This document shows positions 1 through 8,762 of a stretch of DNA of 64,000 nucleotides, piece after piece; within the stretch, counting starts at the first letter, position 1, and every line of letters starts with the position of its first letter. The notes beneath the pieces are model-generated. The model did not search any database, was not told the origin of the DNA, and was given only the letters and a program-made list of their open reading frames with translations. The stretch spans positions 62,001 to 126,000 of the forward strand of contig CAVXDE010000017.1 in the NCBI GenBank assembly GCA_963760435.1, written 5' to 3'. The stretch is from JAFAXD01 sp963760435 (GTDB lineage Bacteria > Pseudomonadota > Alphaproteobacteria > Rhizobiales > Xanthobacteraceae). Position numbers and translations under genes: made by a program.

Positions 1-452
1 TCGGCCTTGCCGGCCGCGACCACCACGAGGTCGCTGTCCGCGGCAAAGCGTTCCAGCTCGGCGATGCCGACATCGCCAATCTCCAGGCTGCCGCCCTTCT
101 GCTCGAACACCTGCATGAAGGTCGGGAACTTCAGCCGCTGATCCACCGAGTGTGCCGGAGCCGCGAGTAGCCCCTCAAAGCCCATCGCCCTCGCGCCTGA
201 GCCATCGGGGGCTGCGACCTGGAGGCGCATGCCGGCAATGGCCGGCGCGCTGTTGGCCCAGAGGTCGAGACCAAGCGCGCGCTCCTCGGCGCGGGCGGTC
301 GCGAAAACGCACTGGCTCGACAGGACCTTGCCGGTGCGGATCGCCTCGGCGCTGCGGTTCTGCGCAAGCCGCACGCGGTAGCCCTGCTGGCGCAGCCCGA
401 TGGCGAGCAACAAGCCAGCCTGGCCGCCACCGACGACGGTGATGTGACGCAT
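1..452 (-). CDS. Styrene/indole monooxygenase-like flavoprotein (StyA family), 3' end missing
   Basis: About 150 N-terminal residues are visible; the rest lies beyond the left edge. The protein opens with MRHITVVGGGQAGLLLAIG, a Rossmann FAD-binding GxGxxG with no signal peptide. Later segments (LSSQCVFATARAEERALGL, VDQRLKFPTFMQVFEQKGG, DLVVVAAGKA) follow the layout of the StyA group of two-component flavin monooxygenases, which epoxidise aromatic alkenes using FADH2 from a partner reductase. No StyB-type reductase is in the window. The substrate is unknown; many proteins of this group in soil bacteria are uncharacterised. The start is the only in-frame ATG before the dinucleotide-binding motif. 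Confidence 0.75.
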   Translation of the reverse strand, partial: MRHITVVGGGQAGLLLAIGLRQQGYRVRLAQNRSAEAIRTGKVLSSQCVFATARAEERALGLDLWANSAPAIAGMRLQVAAPDGSGARAMGFEGLLAAPAHSVDQRLKFPTFMQVFEQKGGSLEIGDVGIAELERFAADSDLVVVAAGKA

Positions 453-504
453 GCGCACCCCCTGATCCACTTCGGCCACGGTGGAGGGGAGGAGCCTATC
501 ACTC

Positions 505-1527
505 CTATGCGGGCGTGCCAGCCTTAAGGTTCGGCTTGGCGCGCTGCATCCAGGCGAGCAGCCAGGCAACGGCGGCAGCGCCCGCGACCAGGCTAATGGT
601 CTGAGCGAGGGGCGTGCGCATGGTCGCACTCAGCAGCGCGAGGATGACAAGCACAACGTTCACCATGAACACGCGGGCGATGACACTGATGACCGGCCAG
701 CCGGCCTTGGTGGCGTGCTGATAGAAATGGCTGCGGTGTGCTTCGAAGACATTCTCGCCACGGCGTGCGCGACGGACCAGCGTGATCGTTGCATCAGCCA
801 GATAGTAGAGCGGTAACAACAAGGCCGCGATAACGAACCCACGCCCGGCGAGCAAGACGAGTAGCCAGAACAACAACAAACCGATCGGCAGGCTACCAAC
901 ATCGCCAAGGAACAGCCGCGCCACCGGCCGGTTGTATGGTGCAAACCCGAGGATCGCGCCGAGAAGCGCAAGCGCGATGACAAACGCTGGCGGCGGCAGC
1001 GCTCCGATGACACCGAACAGCGCGAGTCCGGCGCTGATCGGGACCACCTCTGCGACCGTCATCCAGTCGATCCCGTCCATGAAGTTGGTCAAGTTCACGG
1101 CCCACACGCCGAGCACGACCAGAACGGCGCGTTCCATCAACATCGGGAAGGGGGTGAGGTGGAGACCCGCGGGGAGCAGACTGACCACAATGCCGACCGC
1201 GATGAATTGCACGATCAGGCGCGGCAATGCTCGCATCGTCACGATGTCGTCGACGGCGCCGATCCATGCGAGCAGCACCGCGGCCGCGAACACGGTGCCT
1301 GTACGCGCATCGACGCTGGCGAACAGCGCAGCCCCGACCAGTGCCGCAATCAGGGTGGCCGCGATCACCCCGATGCCGCCGCCCTGAGGGGTCGGCACGA
1401 CGTGCGAGGAGCGTGCGTTCGGCCGCGCCAATGCGTAGCGAACCAGCAACGGGCGCAACAGCCAGATCAGGCCGGCGCTCAAGCCGGCCGCCAGCGCGAG
1501 GATTACGAGGGCGTCGCCGGCCGTCAT
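505..1527 (-). CDS. Undecaprenyl-phosphate glycosyl-1-phosphate transferase (MraY/WecA superfamily)
   Basis: Polytopic membrane enzyme of 340 residues with about ten hydrophobic segments. It should attach the first sugar phosphate to undecaprenyl phosphate, starting a surface polysaccharide unit. Visible family motifs are GAVDDI (the DD pair), NFMDGIDW, LGDVGSLPIG and HRSHFYQHATKAGW. The HRSHxYQ form is typical of WecA/WbpL-like enzymes rather than MraY. The start ATG overlaps the stop of the upstream glycosyltransferase gene by 4 bp (ATGA), so the two are probably translationally coupled. The frame stays open upstream of this ATG, but that extension only shadows the neighbouring gene. Sugar specificity cannot be read from sequence. 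Confidence 0.85.
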   Translation of the reverse strand: MTAGDALVILALAAGLSAGLIWLLRPLLVRYALARPNARSSHVVPTPQGGGIGVIAATLIAALVGAALFASVDARTGTVFAAAVLLAWIGAVDDIVTMRALPRLIVQFIAVGIVVSLLPAGLHLTPFPMLMERAVLVVLGVWAVNLTNFMDGIDWMTVAEVVPISAGLALFGVIGALPPPAFVIALALLGAILGFAPYNRPVARLFLGDVGSLPIGLLLFWLLVLLAGRGFVIAALLLPLYYLADATITLVRRARRGENVFEAHRSHFYQHATKAGWPVISVIARVFMVNVVLVILALLSATMRTPLAQTISLVAGAAAVAWLLAWMQRAKPNLKAGTPA

Positions 1528-2651
1528 GCGCGCGGCCCGCCTGCGAGGGACGCGTAGAGATCCACAATCGCGCGGCCGATCGCCTCGGAGGAGAAGCGCT
1601 CGACCGCGAGCGCGCGCGCCGCGGCGCCAAACTGCCGGCGCAGATCGGGGGATTGGGCGAGTTTCGCCATCGCCTCCCCAAGGGCGGCGGGATCGTCCAC
1701 CGGCACCAGCAATCCGGTATCGGGGCGGACCACCTCGCGGCAACCCGGCACGTCGGTTGCGACCATGGCGCGGCCGCTGGCGGCGGCTTCGAGGAGGGTA
1801 CGGGGCAAGCCTTCGCGGCGGGAGGGAAGCACCGCCATATGCGCGCGCGCCCACACAGGCGCGATATCTTTCACGTGTCCCAGCATGGCGATGCCGGGCT
1901 CCCGCGCCCAGGCCGCGGCCTCATCGGGCGAGACCGATGCCGGGTTGGCCGGGTCGGGCGTGCCCGCGACCAGCAACTGGATCGCAACACCCCGCTTGCG
2001 CAATAGGCGATGCGCCGCGATCAAGGTGCGGATCCCCTTGTGGTCGAGCAGGCGGCCGACGAACGCCGCGGTGATCGGTCCCTCCGGCTCGGGGGACGGG
2101 TGGAAGCGCTCGATATCAACACCGGAGCCTGGAATGAGCTTGATGCGGGCCGGCGCGACGCCGATTTCCTCGACCAGCGCGCCGTCATCGGGGTTTTGCA
2201 CCAGCGCGATGTTGCCGGGGTGATTGATCAGAAGGCGCAGGACCAGGCTGATGGCCTGCCGGATGGCGCGCGCCTTGAGCGAGTTCGATATGAACGCATA
2301 GCCAAGCCCGGTGATGGCGTTGACGGAGGCGCCCTTGAGCCCAATCGCCGCAATGGCGTCGATCACGATCGGTTCGACCGCGACACGGTGCACCAGCGCC
2401 GGTTTGACCTCGCGATGAATGCGACGCAGGTCGCGAATCGTCTGCCATACCGTGAGCGGTGAGAGCCGGCCGCGCGAAAAGCGCACCGGATGCAGCACGA
2501 ACTCCTCGGCGGCGATCGCGGCCGCGCCGCCGGTCACGTTAGTTGCGAGATGCACCTCATAGCCGGCCGCGCGCGCGGCGCGCGCCATCGGCAGGCGGTG
2601 CAGCAGGAATGCCCAGTCTTCGGTGACGACGTAGAGCAGGCGCGGCTTCAT
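1524..2651 (-). CDS. GT4-family glycosyltransferase
   Basis: 375-residue cytosolic or membrane-associated glycosyltransferase with GT-B fold. The N-terminal acceptor domain starts MKPRLLYVVTEDW. The C-terminal donor domain carries AAFVGRLLDHKGIRTLIAA and the E-x7-E region in REGLPRTLLEAAASGRAMVA. Start chosen at the ATG beginning MKPRLL; an ATG 18 bp upstream is possible. Its stop overlaps the start of the glycosyl-phosphate transferase gene. It probably adds the second sugar to the lipid-linked precursor made by that enzyme (inference from coupling, similar to WbpZ-WbpL type pairs). Confidence 0.85.
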   Translation of the reverse strand: MKPRLLYVVTEDWAFLLHRLPMARAARAAGYEVHLATNVTGGAAAIAAEEFVLHPVRFSRGRLSPLTVWQTIRDLRRIHREVKPALVHRVAVEPIVIDAIAAIGLKGASVNAITGLGYAFISNSLKARAIRQAISLVLRLLINHPGNIALVQNPDDGALVEEIGVAPARIKLIPGSGVDIERFHPSPEPEGPITAAFVGRLLDHKGIRTLIAAHRLLRKRGVAIQLLVAGTPDPANPASVSPDEAAAWAREPGIAMLGHVKDIAPVWARAHMAVLPSRREGLPRTLLEAAASGRAMVATDVPGCREVVRPDTGLLVPVDDPAALGEAMAKLAQSPDLRRQFGAAARALAVERFSSEAIGRAIVDLYASLAGGPRA

Positions 2652-2683
2652 GGGTGATGCGGGCGCCACGCGCGCGAGCGTTA

Positions 2684-2899
2684 CTATTTTTTCTTCTTTC
2701 CGATTTCGAACCCGATGTACACGCCGATGGCTGCCAGGACGAGGCCCAGCACGCCGATGGCAATCTGAACGGATTCACCGCGCACGTGGATGGACGTGTA
2801 GGGCACGCCTTCGGTGGCGGCGACGATCATCAGCAGGATGCCGATAAGCAGGCAGGGAAGCCAAATCATCTGGTGCGTGCTCGTGAGTCGATATGACAT
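2684..2899 (-). CDS. Small two-TM membrane protein, function unknown
   Basis: 71 residues with two hydrophobic stretches (MIWLPCLLIGILLMIVAA and VQIAIGVLGLVLAAIGVYIG), ending in GFEIGKKKK, which suggests a cytosolic C terminus. It lies 32 bp upstream of the GT4 gene on the same strand and may be the first gene of that small operon. A second ATG at residue 11 begins exactly at the first membrane segment and could be the true start. I do not recognise a family. Confidence 0.5.
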   Translation of the reverse strand: MSYRLTSTHQMIWLPCLLIGILLMIVAATEGVPYTSIHVRGESVQIAIGVLGLVLAAIGVYIGFEIGKKKK

Positions 2900-3122
2900 C
2901 CTGGTACTCGGTTCCTGTCCCCAGCGGAGACGGCGTGAGACTAATCAGGATTAAGGTCGCATTGAAGCAAAACCTCGCGGATGGCCACAGCCGCAACCGG
3001 CCCCGCGGTACAGTTGTCGGTAGTAGGCAGTCTTTCGGCCTTGGTATTCAAGCCTTTGAAACGCTTCAGAAAACTTAACGACCCTTCCGGTTGGCGCGCG
3101 TCCGTGCGATGCAGGCGCCAGC

Positions 3123-5087
3123 ATGTGTGGGATTGCCGGCCTGTGGCGATTTGATGGGGGTTCCGAACGGGAGCTGGCGGCGACCGCGCGCGCCATGACG
3201 GCCGCGATCGCACATCGCGGGCCGGACGGCGATGGCCACTGGGTGGACGCCGCCGCCGGCGTCGCCCTCGGACACCGACGGCTCGCGATTATTGACCTCT
3301 CGCCTACCGGTTACCAGCCGATGCTTTCGGCCGACGGCCGCTTCGTCATTACCTACAACGGCGAGCTCTACAACCGCGCCGAAATGGCCGCCGAGCTCGG
3401 CGTCAACTGGCGCGGAACCTCCGACACCGAAGTCCTGGTCGAGGCGATCGCCCACTTCGGCATCGACGGCGCGCTCGAGCGCGCCAACGGTTTGTTTGCC
3501 TTCGCGGCCTATGACACGCGCAACCAAGTCCTGCATCTCGCGCGCGACCGCCTGGGCATCAAGCCGCTGTACTACACGCGGCAAGCCGGCTTGTTTGCGT
3601 TTGCGTCTGAGCTGCGCAGTCTGCATGCAATCGCCGGACTCACGCTTGCGATCGACCTCGGGGCGGCGGCCTCGTACCTTCGCTATGGCTGCGTGCCGGC
3701 GCCGCGCTGCATCTATCGCGACGTCGCAAAACTGCTTCCCGGCTGCCGCCTCGAAGTCACGCGCGCGGGTCAGACGTCGCGCACCTATTGGGATCATGCG
3801 GCAATCGCGCAAGCCAACCAGCGGACGCTGGATCGCCGGACGGACGACGACATCGACGAGGAGTTGCACGAGCTCCTGTTCGACGCGGTCAAGCGCCAGA
3901 TGGTCTCGGACGTGCCGCTCGGCGCGTTCCTGTCGGGCGGGATTGATTCGTCGACCGTGGTGGCGTTGATGCAGCGCGCTTCGCCGCGCCCGGTGCGGAC
4001 CTTCTCGATCGGCTTCAACGAGACCGGGTTCAATGAAGCGGCCGATGCCCGCAAGGTCGCCGCGCACCTGGGAACCGACCACACCGAGCTGATCCTGACT
4101 GCGGCCGATGCTCTGGCGCTGATCCCGAAACTGCCGGCCATCTACGACGAGCCGTTCGCCGACAGCTCACAATTGCCGACCTACCTGGTCTCGAGCTTGG
4201 CGCGACAGCACGTCACGGTGGCGCTGTCGGGTGATGGCGGCGATGAGACCTTCGCCGGATATGTGCGATATCTCGGGGTCGAACAGCTGTGGCGCGTGGC
4301 ACGCCACGTCCCGCCGGCGCTGCGTCGTGCAGCCGCGGGCGCAATCGAGCTCCTTTCAGCCGATGCCTGGGATGAGATTGCGAAGCCGTTGCCGCAACGC
4401 TGGAAGCCCACCCATGTGGGCGACAAGATCCTCAAGGGCGCCGCGGCGCTGGCGCAAGACGGCCCGCTTGGGATGTACCGACGCCTCACCTCGATGACGC
4501 CCCAGCCTGAGCAGTTCCTGATCGGCACGCGCGAGGCGCCCGACGCGCTTGCGCGGCTCGGGAGCCAGACTGCCGGGCTCGACACGATCTCGCAGCTGCG
4601 TCTCCTCGACATGTTGACTTATTTGCCTGACGATATCCTCACCAAGGTGGATCGCGCCTCGATGGCCGTCGGACTTGAAGTGCGCGTTCCGCTGATCGAT
4701 CATCGGGTGGTCGAATTTGCCTGGCGCTTGTCGCCGGACCAACTGATCGCAAACGGCAAGGGCAAGCGTCCGCTGCGCGCCGTGCTTGACCGCTACGTGC
4801 CACGCGCGCTGTTGGAGCGCCCGAAGATGGGCTTTGGCATTCCGCTTGACAGTTGGCTACGCGGACCACTGCGGCCATGGGCCGAGGATTTGTTGGCTCC
4901 TTCCACGCTCGCCGACGGGTTGTTCGATCCGGTGCGGGTGCGCCGATGCTTTGAAGACTGCATGTCCGGGCGGAGCCGCGAAACCAACGCGCTTTGGGCA
5001 GTGCTGCAATTCCAGGCATGGCGGCAGGTTTATGCGGACGCCTTGCGGGCCGCCGGGTCGCAGTCCATAAAGATCGGCTTGATTTGA
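3123..5087 (+). CDS. asnB: Asparagine synthetase B-type glutamine amidotransferase
   Basis: 654 residues, full length for glutamine-hydrolysing AsnB. It begins MCGIAGLWRF; Cys2 is the N-terminal nucleophile of the glutaminase domain (about residues 2-200). The synthetase domain has the PP-loop SGGIDSS from residue 271 and SGDGGDETFAGY further on. It makes asparagine from aspartate, ATP and glutamine. AsnB homologues inside O-antigen and capsule clusters can instead amidate sugar carboxylates. Its place at the head of a polysaccharide gene run, before gmd and fcl, makes that alternative worth weighing, but sequence alone does not decide. Confidence 0.88.
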   Translation: MCGIAGLWRFDGGSERELAATARAMTAAIAHRGPDGDGHWVDAAAGVALGHRRLAIIDLSPTGYQPMLSADGRFVITYNGELYNRAEMAAELGVNWRGTSDTEVLVEAIAHFGIDGALERANGLFAFAAYDTRNQVLHLARDRLGIKPLYYTRQAGLFAFASELRSLHAIAGLTLAIDLGAAASYLRYGCVPAPRCIYRDVAKLLPGCRLEVTRAGQTSRTYWDHAAIAQANQRTLDRRTDDDIDEELHELLFDAVKRQMVSDVPLGAFLSGGIDSSTVVALMQRASPRPVRTFSIGFNETGFNEAADARKVAAHLGTDHTELILTAADALALIPKLPAIYDEPFADSSQLPTYLVSSLARQHVTVALSGDGGDETFAGYVRYLGVEQLWRVARHVPPALRRAAAGAIELLSADAWDEIAKPLPQRWKPTHVGDKILKGAAALAQDGPLGMYRRLTSMTPQPEQFLIGTREAPDALARLGSQTAGLDTISQLRLLDMLTYLPDDILTKVDRASMAVGLEVRVPLIDHRVVEFAWRLSPDQLIANGKGKRPLRAVLDRYVPRALLERPKMGFGIPLDSWLRGPLRPWAEDLLAPSTLADGLFDPVRVRRCFEDCMSGRSRETNALWAVLQFQAWRQVYADALRAAGSQSIKIGLI

Positions 5088-5100
5088 CGGAACAACAGCA

Positions 5101-6216
5101 ATGAAAAAGCGTGTCGCCTTGATTTCCGGGGTTACCGGCCAGGATGGGGCCTACCTTGCGGAGTTATTGTTGAAGAAAGGCTATATGGTGCACGGGATCA
5201 AGCGGAGGTCGTCGTCCCTAAACACCGATCGCGTGGACCACCTCTATCAGGACGTGCACGAGCACGATCTGCGCTTCCAGCTGCATTATGGGGATTTGAC
5301 CAATTCAACCAATCTGATTCGCATCGTTCAGGAGACACAGCCCGACGAGATCTACAACTTGGCGGCCCAGAGCCACGTGCATGTCTCGTTCGAGACGCCT
5401 GAATACACCGCCAATGCCGATGCGGTCGGTACATTGCGACTGCTCGAGGCCATCCGCATCCTTGGCATGATCGATCGCACCCGCTTCTACCAGGCGTCCA
5501 CGTCCGAGCTCTACGGTAACACGCCGCACGTGCCGCAAAACGAGGCCACGCCGTTCCAACCGCGCTCGCCCTACGCTGCCGCAAAGCTCTACGCCTATTG
5601 GATCACCGTGAACTATCGCGAGAGCTACGGTTTTCACGCGTCCAATGGAATCCTGTTCAATCATGAAGGTCCGACGCGCGGCGAGACCTTCGTCACCCGC
5701 AAAATTACGCGCGCGGTTGCCGCAATCCATCTCGGGCTTCAGGACAAGCTCTATCTGGGCAATCTCGAGGCGCGGCGCGACTGGGGCCATGCGCGCGATT
5801 ACGTGGTCGGCATGTGGTCGATCCTACAGCAACCGCAGCCTGGGGATTATGTGCTTGCGACCGGGGAAGCACATTCGGTACGGGAGTTTGTGGACAAGGC
5901 GTTTGCGAACGTCGGGACGCGCATCGAATGGCGCGGGGCAGGCGTTGACGAGAAAGGTTTCGATGCGGCGTCGGGACGCCTGCTCGTCGAGATCGATCCG
6001 CGTTACTTCCGTCCGGCGGAAGTGGACGTTTTGATCGGGGACGCCACCAAGGCACGGACGAAGCTCGGCTGGAGACATACTATTTCGTTTGACGAGCTTG
6101 TCGGCGAAATGGTCGAAGCGGACCTGGAGTCTCTCAAACGAGAGCATGGGCCGGATCTTGCCACAGCCGAGCTCGTCGGCACCCGCAAGCCGCGCCGGAC
6201 GCGCGCTGCGCATTGA
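5101..6216 (+). CDS. gmd: GDP-mannose 4,6-dehydratase
   Basis: 371-residue short-chain dehydrogenase-type enzyme converting GDP-D-mannose to GDP-4-dehydro-6-deoxy-D-mannose. NADP-binding motif GVTGQDGAYLAE lies at residues 10-21, RRSSSLNTDRVDHLY follows, and the catalytic Y158-x3-K162 sits in SPYAAAK. NHEGPTRGETFVTRKI and RRDWGHARDYV are strong Gmd signatures. It lies 13 bp after asnB and feeds the fcl product downstream, so the pair gives GDP-L-fucose. GDP-rhamnose or GDP-perosamine is less likely because fcl is present. Confidence 0.96.
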   Translation: MKKRVALISGVTGQDGAYLAELLLKKGYMVHGIKRRSSSLNTDRVDHLYQDVHEHDLRFQLHYGDLTNSTNLIRIVQETQPDEIYNLAAQSHVHVSFETPEYTANADAVGTLRLLEAIRILGMIDRTRFYQASTSELYGNTPHVPQNEATPFQPRSPYAAAKLYAYWITVNYRESYGFHASNGILFNHEGPTRGETFVTRKITRAVAAIHLGLQDKLYLGNLEARRDWGHARDYVVGMWSILQQPQPGDYVLATGEAHSVREFVDKAFANVGTRIEWRGAGVDEKGFDAASGRLLVEIDPRYFRPAEVDVLIGDATKARTKLGWRHTISFDELVGEMVEADLESLKREHGPDLATAELVGTRKPRRTRAAH

Positions 6217-6248
6217 TTGAGAACCGCATGCGTGGCACGGGATCCGGG

Positions 6249-6656
6249 ATGACGGAGCAAATCAGCAGAGGCGGGATACGCGTCGACATCTCGCCCGGAG
6301 AGCTGATCGACAAGCTTACGATACTCGAGCTCAAGCTCGAGCGCATCAGTGACCCAGCCAAGCTGGCGAACATCCGTCTCGAGTATGATGTGCTCATGGA
6401 CGTGTATGGGCGCGAGATCGTGGAAAGCGACGCACTCCGAGCGTTGACTGAGCGCCTCAAGAATATCAATGCGGCGCTGTGGGAGATCGAGGACCATATC
6501 CGCGAGCATGAGCGCGCGAAGAATTTCGACGCCGATTTCGTGATCCTGGCCCGTTCGGTTTACCGCACCAACGATGAGCGCTCGGCCGTAAAGCGTGCCA
6601 TCAACGAGCTGCTCGCCAGCAAGATCATTGAAGAAAAGAGCTACGCGGCTTATTGA
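6249..6656 (+). CDS. DUF6165 family protein
   Basis: About 135 residues, soluble and mostly helical, with the family opening IRVDISPGELIDKLTILELKLERI and charged helices through HEIEDHIREHERAKNFD-like sequence to KSYAAY. The function is unknown. Homologues commonly lie in polysaccharide loci, as here between gmd and fcl. The frame is open back to a TTG overlapping the gmd stop and an ATG at 6228. I chose the ATG at 6249 because it is closest to the conserved region, but the start is uncertain. Tight spacing implies co-transcription with gmd and fcl. Confidence 0.75.
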   Translation: MTEQISRGGIRVDISPGELIDKLTILELKLERISDPAKLANIRLEYDVLMDVYGREIVESDALRALTERLKNINAALWEIEDHIREHERAKNFDADFVILARSVYRTNDERSAVKRAINELLASKIIEEKSYAAY

Positions 6657-6699
6657 GCCAGCGCCATGATGATTTCATCCAATCACAACCGGCAGCGAA

Positions 6700-7653
6700 A
6701 TGGCGAATACAACGAAATTTGATCTCCGGGGCAAACGTGTTTACGTCGCCGGTCATCGCGGGATGGTCGGGTCGGCCATTGTGCGACGGCTGGCGTGCGA
6801 GGACTGTGCAGTCTTATCGATCGATCGCGCAGAGCTCGACCTCGTCGAGGTGGATCGAGTCGCAGCGTGGCTCAAGGAGATGAAACCGGACGCGGTGTTT
6901 TTCGCCGCTGGCAAGGTGGGTGGCATTGTGGCTAACTCCTCCTTCCCGGTCGATTTCCTGCAGGACAATCTGCTCATGGCGCTCAGCGTCATCCGTGGCT
7001 CGTTTGCCGCGGGTGTGAAGAAGCTGATGTTCTTCGGCTCGTCCTGCATCTATCCGCGTCTTTCACCGCAGCCGATGACCGAGGACCTGCTGCTGACGGG
7101 CCCGCTCGAGCCCACGAATGAATGGTATGCGGTTGCCAAAATCGCCGGTCTTAAGCTCGCAGAAGCCTATCGGCGCCAGCATGACTGCGATTACATCTCG
7201 GTGATGCCGACCAACCTTTATGGAAAGGGTGACAACTATCATCCCGAGCATGGCCATGTTCCGGCGGCGCTGATCCGCCGCTTTCATGAGGCGAAGGAAG
7301 CCCGCGCGCCAGTGGTGCAAGTGTGGGGCACGGGGCGGCCGCGCCGTGAATTCCTCAGTGTTGATGATCTTGCCGATGCCGCCGTGTTTCTGATGCAGAA
7401 CTATTCCGACAGTGGCTTCATCAACATTGGCACCGGGGAGGACATCACGATCGCCGAGTTTGCGCATCTCGTGGCCGCTGTCGTGGGATATGAGGGCCGG
7501 ATCGAATTCGACACATCGCGTCCCGATGGGATGCCGCAAAAACTCCTCGACGTCTCAAAGATCAGCGCGCTCGGTTGGCGTCCGCGCATTCATCTCAAGG
7601 AGGGGCTCGCGGACGCCTATGCGGATTTCCTGCACGGCTCTGTGCGCAAGTAA
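6700..7653 (+). CDS. fcl: GDP-L-fucose synthase
   Basis: 317 residues, normal length. It epimerises and reduces GDP-4-dehydro-6-deoxy-D-mannose to GDP-L-fucose using NADPH. The Rossmann motif AGHRGMVGSAIVRRL is near residue 17. FAAGKVGGIVAN, FFGSSCIYPRLSPQP and catalytic Y143-x3-K147 in NEWYAVAK are diagnostic. Also called wcaG. It completes the gmd pathway within one run of genes. The start ATG lies 43 bp after the DUF6165 gene. Confidence 0.95.
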   Translation: MANTTKFDLRGKRVYVAGHRGMVGSAIVRRLACEDCAVLSIDRAELDLVEVDRVAAWLKEMKPDAVFFAAGKVGGIVANSSFPVDFLQDNLLMALSVIRGSFAAGVKKLMFFGSSCIYPRLSPQPMTEDLLLTGPLEPTNEWYAVAKIAGLKLAEAYRRQHDCDYISVMPTNLYGKGDNYHPEHGHVPAALIRRFHEAKEARAPVVQVWGTGRPRREFLSVDDLADAAVFLMQNYSDSGFINIGTGEDITIAEFAHLVAAVVGYEGRIEFDTSRPDGMPQKLLDVSKISALGWRPRIHLKEGLADAYADFLHGSVRK

Positions 7654-7666
7654 TGGGCGGCAATTC

Positions 7667-8650
7667 ATGCTCGGGGGCTCCTCGGCAACGATGCCCGCGA
7701 CGTCGTCCTTGCCGCCCCATATGAGCGCGGGGCTGTTACCTAAACTGACGATCGTCACGCCGTCGTGGAACGGGGAGCGGTTCATTCGCGAGGCGATCCA
7801 TAGCATCGCGCAGCAACGCTATCCGAATCTCGAACATATCGTGTTCGATGCAGGCTCAACGGACAATACGCTTGCGCTGCTCGCGCAATTTCCCGACGTG
7901 GTGGTGCATAGCGAGCCCGATCGCGGCATCTACGACGCGCTCAACAAGGGGGTTGCGCAAGCCAGCGGCGAGATCATCGGGTTCCTGAACACCGACGATC
8001 TCTATCCGGACGGCGTCCTGGTCGAGATCGGATCGATATTTGCCCGAGAGCCCGATATCGATGTCGTGGTGGGTCATTCCTGTTTGTTCGAAACTGACGA
8101 TAAAGGTCGCCGGCGTCCCTTGTTCGTGCGCACCCACGTCAACCAGAATGGTCTCTGGCTGCCAGAGCTTGCATTCGGCGTGCCCGGGTTCAACGGATGC
8201 TTCTTCCGCCGCCGAGTCTTCGACAAATTTGGCTACCTCAACATCAAATACCGCATCACCGGCGATCGCGAATTCCTCATGCGCCTCGCCATGGCCGGGG
8301 CTAAGGCCACCCGGCTCGACAAGCCTGCTATTCTTTACCGAGCGCATGCGGGCTCGTTGTCGATGAATCCGGGAAAATCGAACTTGTTGCGGATGGGGCG
8401 GGAATATGTCGACATGGCTTTGGAGCTTGCCAAGGCGAATGCCAGTAATCAGGCACTGTCGCGTTTTTTTCTCGCCTGGCACGCGTTCGAGAGCGCCAAG
8501 CTTGTCGTTCGCAGGGGACAGGCCGGGCAGTTGCATGCTGCGCTCGCTTTATTTGTTCAGCTGAATGTACGAAACCCGCTCTGGCCCTGGCGCCTGTTCG
8601 AAGCCGCGCGGATCTGGCGCATGGTCCGCCATCTGGATGCGCCAGCCTAA
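7667..8650 (+). CDS. GT2-family glycosyltransferase
   Basis: About 327 residues. GT-A fold motifs are TIVTPSWNGERFIREAIHS, the diphosphate-binding DAGSTDNT, and NTDDLYPDG, which holds the DxD-like metal site. The core resembles the WcaA/PgaC-like GT2 group that transfers sugars to surface polysaccharides. Three ATGs (7667, 7691, 7721) precede the conserved core. I took the first after the fcl stop because a GGGCGG lies about 6 bp upstream, but MSAGLLPKLTIV at 7721 is also plausible. The donor is probably one of the locus's sugars, possibly GDP-fucose (inference). Confidence 0.85.
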   Translation: MLGGSSATMPATSSLPPHMSAGLLPKLTIVTPSWNGERFIREAIHSIAQQRYPNLEHIVFDAGSTDNTLALLAQFPDVVVHSEPDRGIYDALNKGVAQASGEIIGFLNTDDLYPDGVLVEIGSIFAREPDIDVVVGHSCLFETDDKGRRRPLFVRTHVNQNGLWLPELAFGVPGFNGCFFRRRVFDKFGYLNIKYRITGDREFLMRLAMAGAKATRLDKPAILYRAHAGSLSMNPGKSNLLRMGREYVDMALELAKANASNQALSRFFLAWHAFESAKLVVRRGQAGQLHAALALFVQLNVRNPLWPWRLFEAARIWRMVRHLDAPA

Positions 8651-8748
8651 AACGTGATGACTTTTCTTCGAATCGTCATCACGCTTCAGCTTGTTGTTTG
8701 AGCATGATCTTTTCCGGAAACCGGTATCCACTTTTCGGGATCATGCTT
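8651..8748 (+). repeat. Composite palindromic intergenic repeat
   Basis: Two inverted repeats in tandem fill the gap between two GT2 genes. The first has perfect 9-bp arms, CGTGATGAC (8653-8661) and GTCATCACG (8675-8683), around a 13-nt loop. The second has arms AGCATGATC (8701-8709) and GATCATGCT (8739-8747) with internal TTTTCCGGAAACCGG. From memory, very similar paired elements are scattered in many copies in Bradyrhizobium-type genomes. In RNA both would fold as hairpins between two coding sequences. Confidence 0.75.
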
Positions 8749-8762
8749 TGAGGGAATCCGTG

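Noticed and set aside
505..1854. Longer version of the glycosyl-phosphate transferase starting about 110 codons upstream
   Set aside because: The extra part lacks membrane segments and overlaps the conserved end of the GT4 gene; the ATGA overlap marks the real start.
3075..4082. Minus-strand frame of 335 codons opposite asnB
   Set aside because: No motif, no start signal, and it lies wholly within the strongly supported asnB gene.
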